Assembly (NCBI RefSeq): GCF_010183535.1
Contig: NC_071330.1
Location: 682,001-746,000, forward strand
Direction: 5' to 3'
DNA length: 64,000 nucleotides
Source of the DNA: Caenorhabditis remanei
Taxonomy: Eukaryota; Nematoda; Chromadorea; Rhabditida; Rhabditidae
The translations under genes and the position numbers were made by a program. The notes under the pieces are model-generated. The model had not been told where the DNA came from. It worked only from the letters and a program-made list of their open reading frames with translations, and made no database searches. Of the stretch, positions 20,500 to 32,411 are shown one piece after another; positions within the stretch are counted from its first letter, which is position 1; each line of letters starts with the position of its first letter.

Positions 20500-21880
20500 A
20501 ATGTCATCATCATCATCGTTTGATATTTTGTTCATAAGTTCAATACGTCTTCTTTTTCTTCTTGTCGATTCATTTCCTACAAGATACGCGGCTAGAGGGG
20601 ACAATGTTCAGAATACACTATCTTAGGCGCGTACATCAGTGATATTTCATGGGCTGTCTGTGTGTCTGGATGTCTGGATGTCCGGATACTTATCAGTTTA
20701 AAAGAGCGCACCTCAGACGTCGTTAGCAGCCTTGTTATAAGCTTTGACGAACAACTAAAACGCAAAAAAGGCACGCCAGATTCCTGAGTCAGGGTGCATA
20801 ACAGAGTTGCATGGAAGTGAAAATTTCTTATCCGGAAATCGCAAGTCGGAAGTCGCAAGTGATTTTCCTTATCCGGAAGTCGGAAGTCGGAAGTCGGAAT
20901 GGAAAAATGCCCAGAAGTCGGAAGTCAGAATTCCATGCAACTCTGGTTTATAAGCTTTTGAAATGCTGTAGTGTCAAACTTGACTCTCACTGAAAACGTG
21001 TGTGAGTCTGCAACCGCGCTCTAGCGCACTACCGTCCCTACATTGAGTTTCCGAATGAAACCGTCCCCATATTATCTCTTGAGGTTATCCCTTGAGTCGC
21101 TACTCAGTCAAACATAAACTTAAATTCCTACAGTACCATCTATCGTAACGTCACAATTTTGCATTAGTTCCTACTATACTCTAACATCAATCCATCCCCT
21201 AATAGATCACAGACCACCCCCGTCTTCTCATGAATTCCAAACTTATCAATATGTGTCTTTTTGAACCGTTTCATAGACATCGCCTTCACTTTCTTATCTC
21301 TGTTGGTAAGGACAAAAAAATGGTGTTGATCTATCTACATTGAAAAAAGCAAGAAACTATAAAAACTGGACATCTGGGGCACCTCCGGCGCGTTTTCCAA
21401 CAGCTGTCTTATCGGAAATTTTATCCCTACAAAGTATGAAGAACTCGGATCAATAGAAACACAAACAGAACAAGGTTAGCAGACAAAATATAGCAAAAAC
21501 CACTTCTTTTCAGTTTTTTAGAGTTGTTTCGTCTCTCCGGACAGCCGGACTCACAGACAGGCAGTCATGATCAGAAAAAATGTTTTTGTCCAGGTATCCC
21601 GGACATCCCGACGCACAGACACACATGCATGACCATGAGAATCACTGATCTATGCGCCTTAGACAATGTATTCTGAACATTGTCCCCTCTAGGAAGGACG
21701 AGAAGAAGAAGATATCAAAGTTGTGAACAGAATATCAAACGATGATGAAGACGAGAAACAGAACGGAAATGGAAAAGAGGAGAGCAAACATCACTTCTTG
21801 AGAATCTGGCGTGTCTTTGGAGCGTTTTAGTGTATTTTATACAGTTGTTCAAAGTCAAAGCTTATAACAAGGTCCTCTAC
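20500..21880. repeat. Large inverted repeat, arms about 300 bp
   Basis: The left arm (about 20,500-20,790) and right arm (about 21,560-21,880) share, in opposite orientation, TTTGATATTTTGTTC, GGGGACAATGTTCAGAATAC, AAGCTTTGACGAAC-like and GGCACGCCAGATTC-like segments. The spacer of about 770 bp contains the left arm of another inverted repeat. No transposase frame is visible. Confidence 0.65.
20800..20946. repeat. AGAGTTGCATGGAAGTG element with GGAAGTCGGAAGTC repeats
   Basis: Ends AGAGTTGCATGGAAGTGAAA and TTCCATGCAACTCT enclose tandem CGGAAGT units. Relatives are at 22,811-22,875, 26,292-26,606, 49,050-49,135, 50,440-50,485 and 52,587-52,625. The units may have grown by slippage inside a short terminal-inverted-repeat element. 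Confidence 0.65.
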
Positions 21881-23350
21881 TATTTGGACATCCGGACTCA
21901 CAGACACACAGACATGCCCAGAAATAAGAAGGATGCGTTCCACGGACGGCTTTTTCAGCAAGGCCTCAATAAAGGCTTCCATTTGGTCTAATTTTTGCCC
22001 AACCTATGCAATTTTTTACTGTCTGCATGCGTCATATTCGACGACAATTTTTGACCTCGGTCAGCTTGGACGGTCCGGTTGGCGGATCCCGATCGGACCG
22101 AGTGGAAGATTCAGCCAGATAATCTGTTATGCCTTAAGATTGCTTCGAAACCCTCCGAATCTGTAAAAGTCGTCCCTCCAAACCTTTTTCAGCCCAGTTG
22201 CCTCTTTCCCTCTCCCCCATTTATTAAATGATGACAATTCCCTTCATCATCTCACCCATATCCATTCCCCACTTACATCAGCACTAATTCATAGATCTTC
22301 AATTTTCGACCTTTACACTACTTTTCCGCTTAGAGGTGACAAAAAAAGCGCCGAATCATCTTTCTATCTCTCAACACGTTTTCTTATTTTTCTTTCAAAA
22401 AAAATCGTAGAAAGCGGAAGAGACGAAGAACATAGACTAACAACAGGAAGGGACAGACTGTTTGTGTTCTACAAAACTTTCAGATTTTCGACCATTGGTA
22501 CCCCCTTATAGTTAAGAAAATTGATGATCTCAAAATAATGTGACGTGTTGTTATGATTACAGCCGGCGTAGGTCAAGTAGTAGTAATCGGTTTTTTTACC
22601 CAGATTAAAACTATCCGTTTTAGAAATGGTACCGAAAGAGCTAGCTGGTAAACTGACTCCGGTACAAAGAATATCGTTCTAAACACCACATTCTGTATGT
22701 AAGATTCAGATGACGTTGATAGTCTGATCTAGATCATTATTTGATTGTGAACACCGAGAAGAAAGACGGAGATCACGCCCGGGTAAACTAATATTTTGAT
22801 AGGTACAGGTTAGAGTTGCATGGTAGTGAAAATCTCTTGTCCGGAAGTCGTAAATGGGAATTCCATGCAAATCTGGTACATTTCACGGTTAAGCGGAATT
22901 CCGCCTTCCGCCTTTCTCTTTCTGCCGAAAATTCCTTTATTCCGCCTTCCGCGTTCCCTTTATCCCTGGTACAAAAATTGCCAATAGTTATACGAACACG
23001 TTTAGATTTTTATGAAACTACTGTAATTCCTCTGTTTTTAACCTGTTTGTCTTGGGGGTTCAGTTTTTGTCCTTACCAACGGAGATAAGAAAGTGAAAAC
23101 GATGTCTGTATGCAATGAAACAGTTCAAAAAGAGATATATTGATAAACATGGAATTTTTGAGAAGACGGGGGTGGTCTGTGATCTATTGGGATGATACAT
23201 ACATAGGTGCTAGAGTATAGTAAGAACTACTGAAATCGGGGATGGAGATTGACTGAGTAGCGACTCAAGAGGCAATCTAAAGATATGGTACAGGTTTCTA
23301 ACGGAAGCTCGACAATGTAAGAACGGAAGTGCGATAGAGCGCGGTTGCAA
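20990..23350. repeat. Inverted repeat, arms about 300 bp, interleaved with the previous one
   Basis: The left arm (about 20,995-21,310, beginning GCAACCGCGCTCTAGCGC) returns in reverse at about 23,060-23,350, ending ATAGAGCGCGGTTGCAAC. Shared landmarks are GAGTCGCTACTCAGTCAA, GATCACAGACCACCCCCG and AACCGTTTCATAGACATCG-type sequence. A third copy of the GACTGAGTAGCGACTCAA segment lies at about 23,415-23,440. Its left arm sits inside the spacer of the 20,500-21,880 repeat. Confidence 0.65.
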
Positions 23351-23511
23351 CTTGTAAATCCGTTATTTTGTAAGCCGATTTTGGTACAAAGGTGATGCTT
23401 TAGAAATCTAGGATTGAGGTTGACTGAGTAGCGACTCAAAAGACAACCTGTGAATATGGTGTAGGTTTCAGGTTGCTATGGTTTCTGGGCTTTTAAGAAA
23501 ACCGTTTGGTC

Positions 23512-23945
23512 AAGATAATTCTAATAAGGGAAGTCTTTGGAGACGTCACTCTCAAACGACCTACAAATTTCGGTATAGGTGCTTTCGACGACGGGGAGTC
23601 CATTTCTGCAGTTAAAACCTGCTAAATGTCTCTGCGAACCGAGTTATGAGCTCTCAAACTTTTTCATATGGTTAAGCGGTTCCATTTGTGTTCCCCAGCG
23701 ATTTACCCGTGATTGTACGTCTCAAAAATGAGAATATCTTGCGTATGCTACTTTTCGATTTGGAATTCCACGTGAAAAAGCTTATCCATATGAAAAGTTT
23801 CAGAGCTCATAACTCGGCTCTCATACACATTTAGCAGATTTTGACTGCAGAAATGGGACTCCTCGTGGTCGAAAATACCTATAACCAAGTCTATAGGTCG
23901 TTTGAAAGTCGCGCCTCCAAAGACTTCCCTTGTAAGGATTCTCAG
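23512..23945. repeat. Palindromic element, arms about 180 bp
   Basis: AAGGGAAGTCTTTGGAG at the left and CTCCAAAGACTTCCCTTG at the right start arms that keep pairing through AAACGACCTA-like, GAGTCCATTTCTGCAGT and GAGTTATGAGCTCTCAAAC segments. The centre is about 23,690-23,760. Confidence 0.65.
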
Positions 23946-25700
23946 TTCCCCAGAATGTTTAGAAATTGTTTGAAAAATCTAAAATATCAAAATTTCGCGT
24001 TCCCTTCACTTCCCCCTTTCATCCTAGTTCCTGATCACCTACATATGTTTACATCTATTTTTAAAGATGACGATATAATTATCATGATGACAAAGACAAA
24101 GTATACTAGATTCACATCATTTTACACCTACATAGTATTTCAGAAACAACAACATCCTTCTTTTCTATAATTACCCCTACCCTACTGACCAACCACCTCC
24201 CCGACGACGATTTCTGATTTTGCGTCTATCACTATATGTTGATGGATGATTCTTTCTCTCCTATCATTTTATTCTTTTCATTTTTTCTTTTCTCTATCCG
24301 ATGTCTTATCAATATATGATAAGTTCGAAAGTTCCGCCGCCGATCGACCACGTGTTGTGGGAAAGGAGATGTATACATTGCATAGTGAGATCAAACATCG
24401 AAATGATATATTTTTCGAGGGGAAAGAAAAGAAAACGCAGGAAATTGGATAGATGTGATAATAATTTTAATAGAAATATGACTGGAGAAGAATGTGAAAC
24501 AGAGGCAGACATGCGATTCAAAAATGGCGCGTAACTCTCTCTAAATTCTATGTGATGAGCTGAAAAATATACTAAAATGTAGATATCGGCGAGTTTTATT
24601 TCACTAAACTACTTGTTAATAAATTGCAAACTGACCACACTGGGTCATAGAAAGTGCATATGAAGCATCTGCGCTAAAGTAAAATTAAAATTTGTATTGT
24701 TCCCTTTTTTGATGAATTCGATATATTGTAAGAAGTTTGATCGAAAATAGCAAGATGAATGGAAGAAAAGAGAGCTTTATTCGTAAACTCCCTATTGTAT
24801 GTCCACGCGATTTGGCTGAGCGGCGACTCAATTGACAACCAGCCAGTTAGTGTGCAAACGCGCTTCACTAGATTTCTGGTTTTGCGGGGAAATAATTTGA
24901 ATCCGTATGGACTAACTACATATTGTTGCATTTTTTCAAAATAGTCGAAATTTCAATGTTTACAAATGATAAAAAGTTGATTGCACAGGATTTTTGACGA
25001 CTTTTGATAAAAATTTCAACGTTTTTTGGCAAAAAATGATGCACTTATTTTTGAACACCTAAAAATTTACGGTGTCTCGAAATGTTGTTTACAAAAAACA
25101 AACAAATGACAGCGTAAGTAAAAGTGTTAAAGACTATTCAAGAAAAACGTTGCTACCAGGCCCATAACCATAACAAATCTTACTAAATATCTTACCCTCA
25201 ATGCCCATACCATCTAATTCTGTGCCCCCCGGTAGTGATGGAGCTATTCACAGGGTAGCTGAAATTGCAGACCACTATTTTTATGTTCACAAAGTAGTTT
25301 TTTGCTTTCTTTTCCGCTACCTGGTCAATAGGCCCATAACTATAACTATCTTACTATATATCTTACTCTCAATATCTTACTAAATATCTTACTCCCATAC
25401 CATCTAATTCTGTGACCCGGTCGAATTAAAATCTCACTTAACTTCTCTTCTGAATGTAACGTGTCAGTGACTTGTTTCTTCGTTTCAAATAAATGAAATA
25501 CCATAACCCTCATCTTTTTCTTCACCATTCCCTCTTGTGACGATCAACTATCAATCTTCCCTGTCTTCGTGTATTTTGTGTTCTAGTCTAGTCCAGTGTG
25601 AAACCCCCTTTTCATTGAAAACCCACTCCTACTAAACGTTTTCAATTGAAGATTCATAAATATCAACCTACAAGATACGTGTACTGACCATTGTGTAGAG
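23946..25700. other. Gene-free region with a direct duplication
   Basis: No gene is supported. The sequence AGGCCCATAAC...CTTACTAAATATCTTAC...CCATACCATCTAATTCTGTG occurs at about 25,158-25,230 and again at 25,330-25,418, a direct repeat about 175 bases apart with an internal extra ATCTTACT unit in the second copy. A CAGCTCAT-type element remnant lies at 24,553-24,600. Confidence 0.5.
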
Positions 25701-25735
25701 TATTCATATTGTTTATCACGTTTTCTTCTGAAACA

Positions 25736-25954
25736 ATGGGTAAATGTTGCTGTAAATACTATTTTAGAGAAAGTGCGTGCTATTTTTGTATAATAGTTAT
25801 ATTAAGTTTAGGACAGATTACAGAGGCGCAAGTGAAAAACAATTTGCGGAAGTTGAAAGTCCTGAAATTTGAAACCATGAGAAGCCTAACACCCGAGAAA
25901 CCCAAATATGAAGGAAATGAAAAGAAAGATAATCAAAAAATGAGAAAAACTTGA
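25736..25954 (+). CDS. Uncertain small protein with cysteine-rich N-terminus
   Basis: ATG at 25736 opens a 72-residue frame: MGKCCCKYYFRESACYFC, then a hydrophobic stretch IIVILSLG, then EAQVKNNLRKLK and a Lys/Glu-rich tail. The Cys-rich start after Met-Gly is compatible with lipid attachment, and the hydrophobic stretch with a short membrane segment or signal peptide. No family was recognised. There is no nearby TATA box or clear splice site, and the region is repeat-rich, so it may be fortuitous. Confidence 0.25.
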   Translation: MGKCCCKYYFRESACYFCIIVILSLGQITEAQVKNNLRKLKVLKFETMRSLTPEKPKYEGNEKKDNQKMRKT

Positions 25955-26746
25955 AAAACTTCCAAAGAAGTGATAGAGAAACATTCTGGAAGCACAAAAC
26001 TAGGGAAGACAGATTCGAAATTAGTTTCAGTTTAGGAGAACATGGTTGTCTGAATCCAAAAAGCTGAACAATGTGTGCAGGGAAAATCAAGTGCAGATTA
26101 ATTCTGTGGAAGATAAGAGTTTGCAAACTATTCAGACTAGGTCAAGAACTCGAAAACTCACAATGACAGAAACTATATTATTCTGGGGAAACGGATAATT
26201 CCAGAAAACTGGGTTTTCATGAAAATATAAATAATGCAATTTCTAAAATTGAATATAAATTTCCGGTTGAAAACTAATACCTATATAGATCAGAGATGTC
26301 GGGAAGTGAAAATTTTCTTATCCGGAACTCGGAAGTCGGAAGTCGGAAGCAGTTCAAAAACTCCAAGAGAAAAGTTCAAAAAATCGCAAAAATCGGTGAA
26401 AAATTAGTTTTTGGCAGAAGAAAATTCTATTTTATGTCCTTTTAGATCATTTTTCCAAGTATTTCTGTGTCATGTACTCTTCGTAAATTCCACAGTTATG
26501 AAATGACGTTAGTTCGAAGTAACTTTCCTTAACCGGAAGTCGGAAGTCTGAAATTAGAAGTGAAAAAAGCCCGGAAGTCGGAAGTCGGAATTCCCGACAA
26601 CTCTGATATGGATGAAGAAACATGCTGAAATACATCAATTACATAGAGCTGAAACCCAAAGACGACAGAAGTTTAAAGGAAAAGTTACGGTACGTCAAAT
26701 CATAAGGTATCCGATTCAGAAAGGTCTAAATTTGAAAAAAAGACAG

Positions 26747-26752
26747 TTTATT
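26747..26752 (-). terminator. Poly(A) signal of the minus-strand secreted peptide gene
   Basis: AATAAA on the minus strand, 57 bases after the stop codon at 26809. Confidence 0.55.
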
Positions 26753-26808
26753 GATTCAAAGTATCATTTCAATATACATACAAGCATCGGAGATCATCAC
26801 AAGAAAAT

Positions 26809-27018
26809 TCAAGTATTCGAAGTACACGTCCACCCTCTGCACAACGCGAAGAACCCCTCCGAATCCTTGACTCCATAACCATTCGAATATTGGTACCCAG
26901 TGGCTGATACAGGCCGTTGATAAGCTCGTCCCATAGCGAATGGAAAGAAGAATTGAGCATAGGAAAATGAGAAGAAAATAGTGAGAAGTAAGAGGATAGT
27001 GGTGAAGATGGTAGACAT
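26809..27018 (-). CDS. Small secreted peptide precursor, CKGWTC-loop family, copy 1
   Basis: A single-exon frame of 69 residues from an ATG at 27018. Residues 1-21 are a strong signal peptide (MSTIFTTILLLLTIFFSFSYA), with cleavage expected before QFFFPFAMG. The mature part of about 48 residues ends NGYGVKDSEGFFALCRGWTC plus TSNT. Two cysteines four residues apart could close a small disulfide ring. A CTATAAAAGGG box lies about 40 bases upstream of the ATG and AATAAA (complement at 26,747-26,752) about 60 bases after the stop, so this is a complete transcription unit. The paralogue at 29,235 shares the signal-peptide junction and the C-terminal block. Function is unknown. Confidence 0.8.
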   Translation of the reverse strand: MSTIFTTILLLLTIFFSFSYAQFFFPFAMGRAYQRPVSATGYQYSNGYGVKDSEGFFALCRGWTCTSNT

Positions 27019-27053
27019 AACTGAATAATGACATTTTCAGAAATTCAGTCTCC

Positions 27054-27062
27054 CTTTTATAG
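27054..27062 (-). promoter_or_regulatory. TATA box of the minus-strand secreted peptide gene
   Basis: CCTATAAAAGGG on the minus strand, 37-45 bases before the ATG at 27018. The distance leaves a very short leader. Confidence 0.6.
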
Positions 27063-27279
27063 GGGGATTTTGATAGGGGGTACTGTAGGCCTTCTTCATG
27101 CATGACTCGTAGTAAACATAACAAGAAAAGGGGCGGAGCCTCCAATCTAAGTGTTTGATATTTTGATCATCCGATTCTCCCCTGCTAGAGTAGAGTACAG
27201 TACCTCTTAGACAATGAAAGAAATGTTCAGTGATGCCAAGCAAAAAAGCAAGTTGGGTGTCCTCTGATGTCATGAGTAT

Positions 27280-28730
27280 TGCATGTGAAGATTTGAAGGA
27301 TCGGAAGAGGAGGAGTGCTACAAAATATGGGTCAATATAACTGGCGGATAGTTTGAGATGGCACAGTGAACCTCCGGGTGGGTCTATAGGTCTGAAACTT
27401 TGTCAGGCGTATAAAATTGACCTTGAGCTCTATTTTTGTAGTTGATCACTTTTTTGTGCAAGCTCATTCTAAGGAGATATAAGCTAATATCTTTCAACCG
27501 GCAACAACTGTTCAGGGAACGCTCGCACAAGAAAGTTGTCGACTACAAAAATGAAGCTACAGGTAACCTACTTATATGCAAAATTTGGGTGTCATAGCGC
27601 ATTATTAAGTCCCCCTTATTCCAAACCTACCAGCTGCATCTGCAAATTCTGACCGTGTGGTCTGTGATGTTAGAAGTAGACACACACACACACAGATACA
27701 CAGCCAAAAAGGGTATCAGAGTACAAATTTTGCTACATGAGACAAATGAAACAACCTCAGTCTCAGGTTTCGGAAAGAATGGAAGAGTACTTTGGAGTTA
27801 CCAGAGGATTACTGTACCTTGGAAATGTTGAGAGTGGAGTATATTTCAGAGTCGACACGGGCCGTCTCGTAACTCGCTATAAACTCAATATTATGAGCTG
27901 AAAAATATACTAAAATGTAGATATCGGCGAGTTCTATGTCTTTGACCTACTACGGGCCGGATGGCTAGTCACGGGGTCTCTGTGTAAGCACAAAAATGAA
28001 ACGCGCTCCACTAGACTTTGAAGCAAATTCAAATTTCAATGTTTTCAATTCGCTGTTTCGTTGTGGCATTTTGATACGCAGCTTAATCGACCACTTTTTC
28101 AGCCGTTTTATGTCAGTTTTCCCGCATTTTTAGTCAGTTTTTCGACAGTTTTTTTGTTCACTGGTCAGTTTACACATAAATAAGTGGCTAGCATAGTTAA
28201 CCCCTCGAAGGAAAGTCGCTTAAATCGCAGAGCTGAAAAATATACCAAAATGTAGATCTGGGTGAGTTCTATGTCTTTGAGCTGGTACGGGCCGGGAAAA
28301 ATGCCAAAAAACGCAAAAATGCTAGGTTTTGCTATTACGGTATATTCTAGAACCTGCAACTCTCCATAATATTTCATATTTGAACTTTGAAACCTCAATC
28401 TCATCCTCAATTATCTGAACAAACCCATATGATGCTTACACTGGTCAGTTTACACATAAATAGCCTCTAGCATAGTTAACCTCCCCCAACAAGGAAGGTC
28501 AAACCAGCGCCACTGTTTCAAGGGCTTCAAATCATAAAGAAATATTGAAAGTGAAACGGGTATAGTGGAAACTCGGAGGTCAAGAAAAGATTTGCCCATT
28601 ACTATAGAGTTATGATGGATAAAATCTTCAAAGAAAATATTCAAATCTCAAAAATGAACACTGATTAAAGTTCTAATTTCACTTATTTAAAATCAGACTG
28701 TACCGGACCAAAGATATCAGCAAAGTTTAT
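27280..28730. other. Gene-free region between the secreted peptide genes
   Basis: No gene is supported. Bases 27,389-27,592 form an inverted repeat of about 70-base arms (AAACTTTGTCAGGCGTATAA against TTATATGCAAAATTT-type sequence). CACTGGTCAGTTTACACATA plus CTAGCATAGTTAACC occurs at 28,158 and again at 28,438 as a direct repeat. Two TATGAGCTG-family remnants lie at 27,891 and 28,229. A CACACACACACACAGATACA run lies near 27,682. Confidence 0.5.
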
Positions 28731-29150
28731 AAACAGAGTTTGAAGAATTTTTTGAGAATTCCGGTTAGTAGTGGACATCCGGACACACCAACACACAGCA
28801 AATCAAGTAGACATCCTGGAAAAACGGACGCTTCAGACATCCGGACACACAGCTTGAAACCTATATCAACAACCATCAGCAATCTCGTAATCCGTTTTTT
28901 GGACATCTGGAAACCCGGAAAAACCGGACACATGTTTGAAAGTTCCCAATCTGGACATCCGGACTTTTGGAAATCCGGACAGACTCCTTTCCTTCACTTT
29001 CTCCTTTTCCCCTCTTCCCCTATTTCTTTCTTATCTTCCCACGCCGTCATATTGTCTCGTCGATATCAACATCATCTTATCAAGACTCCGCCCACTAAGC
29101 CCCGCCCCCAAAGCGTCATCAAACCAACAAAGACCGCCCCAGACGATGTG

Positions 29151-29157
29151 TATAAAA
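29151..29157 (+). promoter_or_regulatory. TATA box of the plus-strand secreted peptide gene
   Basis: TATAAAA, 84 bases upstream of the ATG at 29235, preceded by GC-rich CGCCCAC and CCCCGCCCCC tracts at 29,088-29,110. Confidence 0.6.
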
Positions 29158-29234
29158 GAGTGATAGTTAAATGGAGGAGTCAACAGCATCTGAATCTTCT
29201 CAGCTTCTCAGCTTCTGAATTCTCCTAAAAAAAG

Positions 29235-29444
29235 ATGAGTTTCCTCTCTCTATTCTCCCTTCTCTTTCTTACCATAACCCTGACAAGTGCCCAATTCTTC
29301 TTCCCATTCGGAATGGGCGCCAACAGTAACGGCTACAATTACAACAACTACAATGGAGGCGGAGCCACGTATGGTAACGGATACGGTGTCAAGGATTCGG
29401 AGGGTTACTTCGCAATGTGCAAAGGATGGACGTGTCAGAATTAG
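29235..29444 (+). CDS. Small secreted peptide precursor, CKGWTC-loop family, copy 2
   Basis: A single-exon frame of 69 residues. The signal peptide is MSFLSLFSLLFLTITLTSA, followed by QFFFPFGMGANS, a Gly/Asn/Tyr-rich middle (NGYNYNNYNGGG) and the conserved end GNGYGVKDSEGYFAMCKGWTC plus QN. The paralogue on the minus strand is the same length, with a conserved mature start and C-terminal block but a divergent middle, the usual pattern for a secreted peptide whose C-terminus is the active part. TATA box at 29,151 and AATAAA at 29,575 frame the gene. The two-cysteine loop with a central Trp recalls cyclic neuropeptides in shape only; no known family is claimed. Confidence 0.85.
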   Translation: MSFLSLFSLLFLTITLTSAQFFFPFGMGANSNGYNYNNYNGGGATYGNGYGVKDSEGYFAMCKGWTCQN

Positions 29445-29574
29445 AGAGAATTTGTGATCTACTCTTCAATACGATTTGACCTACTTATCGGGTATCTGCC
29501 ATTACCATTACATTCTTCTTGTTATAACCTTTGATTTAAAAAATTATATATTTCTTCTTTTGGATCTCAAATCG

Positions 29575-29580
29575 AATAAA
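29575..29580 (+). terminator. Poly(A) signal of the plus-strand secreted peptide gene
   Basis: AATAAA, 131 bases after the stop at 29444, in an AT-rich 3' flank. Confidence 0.6.
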
Positions 29581-29599
29581 TCCATTTTATGGTTTTTTT

Positions 29600-32410
29600 A
29601 AATCGAAAAAAGCAAAAGCGTACATACGGACAAAACAAGCAGACAGACAGACAGAAAATTCGAAGAACTCATTTCAACTTGTCCACGAGGAGTACACGGA
29701 GCTTTTTCGATTTTTGGACAGTTTTGATTAAAATTGCGTACTCCTTCAGTTTCAAAATACGAAAAACTCAAAAAATTGGCAAATATCGACTTAAATTGAG
29801 TAAGATTCGAGAAATTCGTCCGAATTCATCTTGTCCACAAGGAGTACACGGTGTTTTTTGGCAAATTTCTCGAATTTTCGGATATTTTTGATGAAAAATC
29901 GTCTAAATTCAAACGCTTTTTTTCCTTTTGAGATTTTCGTTCACCATGGTTCCAGGGCAGTGCTAAATTTTGCTAGTGGACATCCGGACAGACAGAGTGA
30001 CAGAAAAAAAAACAGAGTATATTTATGGAAGAAGCTGTTGAGGGTTTTGTAGCATCAGGTTCTCTTGCTTTGGAGACGCCTTGGGGACATCTGGATACAT
30101 AGACTGACAGACAGATAATATATTTTTTGTGGAGATGTTCAAGCATGGTTTTAGAACAAAAATTGTGCTATTTTTCTAATAAAATCATTAAAAATAAGAA
30201 AAAAACATAGTTTTCAAGCTAAAATTTAGAAAAAAAAGTCCCGGAAATCTGAATAAAACGGAACGCATTTAGGAACACGGACATCCGGACACACCAACAA
30301 CACATACAGACAGACAGACAGACAGACGGGTAGCTGAATTCACAAGGTTATAGTATTTGCTTACCTTTGGCATATTTGAGGAACACGTCTTTAAAACTGG
30401 GACGTTTCAAAACCAGGACAACTCGGAACTGAGACGTTTCGAAACCAGATTATAAGACATCCGGACACACCAACATACAGACAGACAGGCAGACTATCTC
30501 CACTACCGTCACAAACCTGGAATTTCGGTCTCTCCTGACTCTTCGCTGTTGCAAAAATCTGTATTGTTTCTCACTGGCAACAAATGTTTCGTCTTTAATT
30601 TCCCAACGTCTACAATAACACACGGGAGGTCTCAATTATCAACAAACGAGTGAACAGAAATATGAAAGAAAAAAGTGAAAACAAGGAAGGTGTCATAAGG
30701 TTATGGATTCAGAAACAGGTCAACATGATAATAGAAGGGCGAAATATAGTGGGGATTCTGAAAAAATAGGGAATCACTATTAATGGTTTAATGGCCTAGA
30801 AAATGAGGAGATGCCTATTATGAAGTGAAAATTTGCATACAATCAAAAATCCGGTTTACAATAAATGTGTCATATCGCAATATTCAAAACATAAATATAT
30901 TCAATGGCCATCAAGGCTTGTGTTAGGCAAAACCGGGTTATAGATCACAACGATCAATTTTTGATATTTAGAATTCAGTTTCCAAACGCTTGTTTTAAAA
31001 AGTCAGAAAAAATTTTGGGGCGGAAAGCACCGTAACGAGATACTGTTTTTATCAAATGCTCGTTGTTTTTCAGAGAATTTTTGCAGTGAAAATGAGGTTA
31101 TGAGAAGTAGAAAGAATTAAACATGAGCCTAGCATCCCTGAAAACCCCTAAAAACTTTTCAAAATTTCGGTTTTGAGCATTTTTGTAAGTATTATCCATA
31201 ATACCGAATAGTTTTCTGAGTTGTTCTCAAGTTTTTTCCTAACAATTTGACATAAAATCCCAGTTGGATTTAACGGATTACATCTTGTAATATTTTTTCC
31301 ATTTTACTAAAGAGAATTATGATAAAAATGTATGACATCTCTAACCTATCAAAATTAATCATATTTCGAGAAACAAATACTACTAGATAAAGTGTACGGG
31401 ACGGTTTTTCATAGTCTGTATCTTGTGAGGGTGTCCAGAGCCATTTGAAAAAAATCCTACTTTATCTGGGCTCTTACTGTATCAACCCTACTTTAATGGA
31501 ACCACAGTACTAACAACTCCACGTCATCTTTTTCCCATCGAGAACACCACACCGAACATCAATGTACCCACACCACGAGAGTCTGCCCCCCTCGTCATTC
31601 TCACCTTTGAAGAGAACTGCGTCATCGAATCACAAATCGTCCCCTTCTGTCTTTATCAATGATACTACACATTTTGATCATTTCCTTCTTCTTTGAATTC
31701 GTTCAATGATGTCTTTTCATTTTCATTCAGTAGACGCATTCGGTGTTCTCTGATGGGTACTAGAAGAGGAAGGGATATCATGTGAAGGGGAGAATGATTT
31801 CTCTTATATACTGAAGGAGTTAGGGGCATATTATGGAGACAAGGCCTGAGGGGTTCTGAAACATTACAGAATGATAATAGAAAGAGAAAGTCGCTTAAAA
31901 TGAAAACCGTCTTCAATCGATATGATCTACCAAAGTCCGTCTATCTGAACGGGTCAAACCGCGATGCTCACCAGGCTGAGATCTAGAATACCGCTGACAT
32001 GGAGAAAGCTTTCTAATAGAATTTCTTTTATAAAGATGATCGTGATGTCATCAGGAGGAAGTATACTATAGTGGAACGACGCCAAATCTTATGGGGAGAT
32101 GAAAATAATCATTCCATACTGCCTTAAGTTCACCCGAGTTGAGAGCCGATGATATCAAGAAGATCCCAGAAAAGAGATAACGTTGCACCTACCGCTGAGC
32201 TCTCCCTAGAGTTTTTTTAACCGTTTTCTTTAATTCTTTCTTTCCTAATATAGCCACTTCGTCCATCTAAGTTGAGGTGCCTGTCCAAACATTTTTAAAC
32301 CTAGAATCATTGTTGCATCTAGTTTGTTGCCCATGCCATTGAGTTCAATCCTCGATTTGATGATCCGTCGTTTGATGATACTCGTTGATTTTTATGAAAA
32401 CAAGCAAGAA
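29600..32410. other. Gene-free region before the satellite array
   Basis: No gene is supported. It holds GGACATCCGGACA/GACAGACAGA clusters at 29,640, 29,975, 30,080, 30,280-30,330 and 30,455-30,500, and two TTGTCCACGAGGAGTACACGG-like motifs at 29,680 and 29,840. From 31,000 to 31,300 there is sequence related to the tail of the intronic tRNA-derived repeats (AAAACTTTTCAAAATTTCGG and ACCGAATAGTTTTCTGAG). Open frames here start at non-ATG codons or lack context. Confidence 0.5.
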
Positions 32411-32411
32411 A

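Noticed and set aside
24246..24534. Overlapping plus-strand frames of about 70 codons
   Set aside because: No family resemblance, no promoter or splice signals, and two frames overlap with equal claim.
31665..31916. Minus-strand frame with a signal-peptide-like start
   Set aside because: The first codon is TTG, no ATG precedes the hydrophobic stretch, and no neighbouring exon was found.
31930..32080. Possible small nuclear or nucleolar RNA (GATGATCGTGATGTC, CTGA)
   Set aside because: C-box and D-box-like words are present but not in proper order or spacing, and there is no terminal stem.
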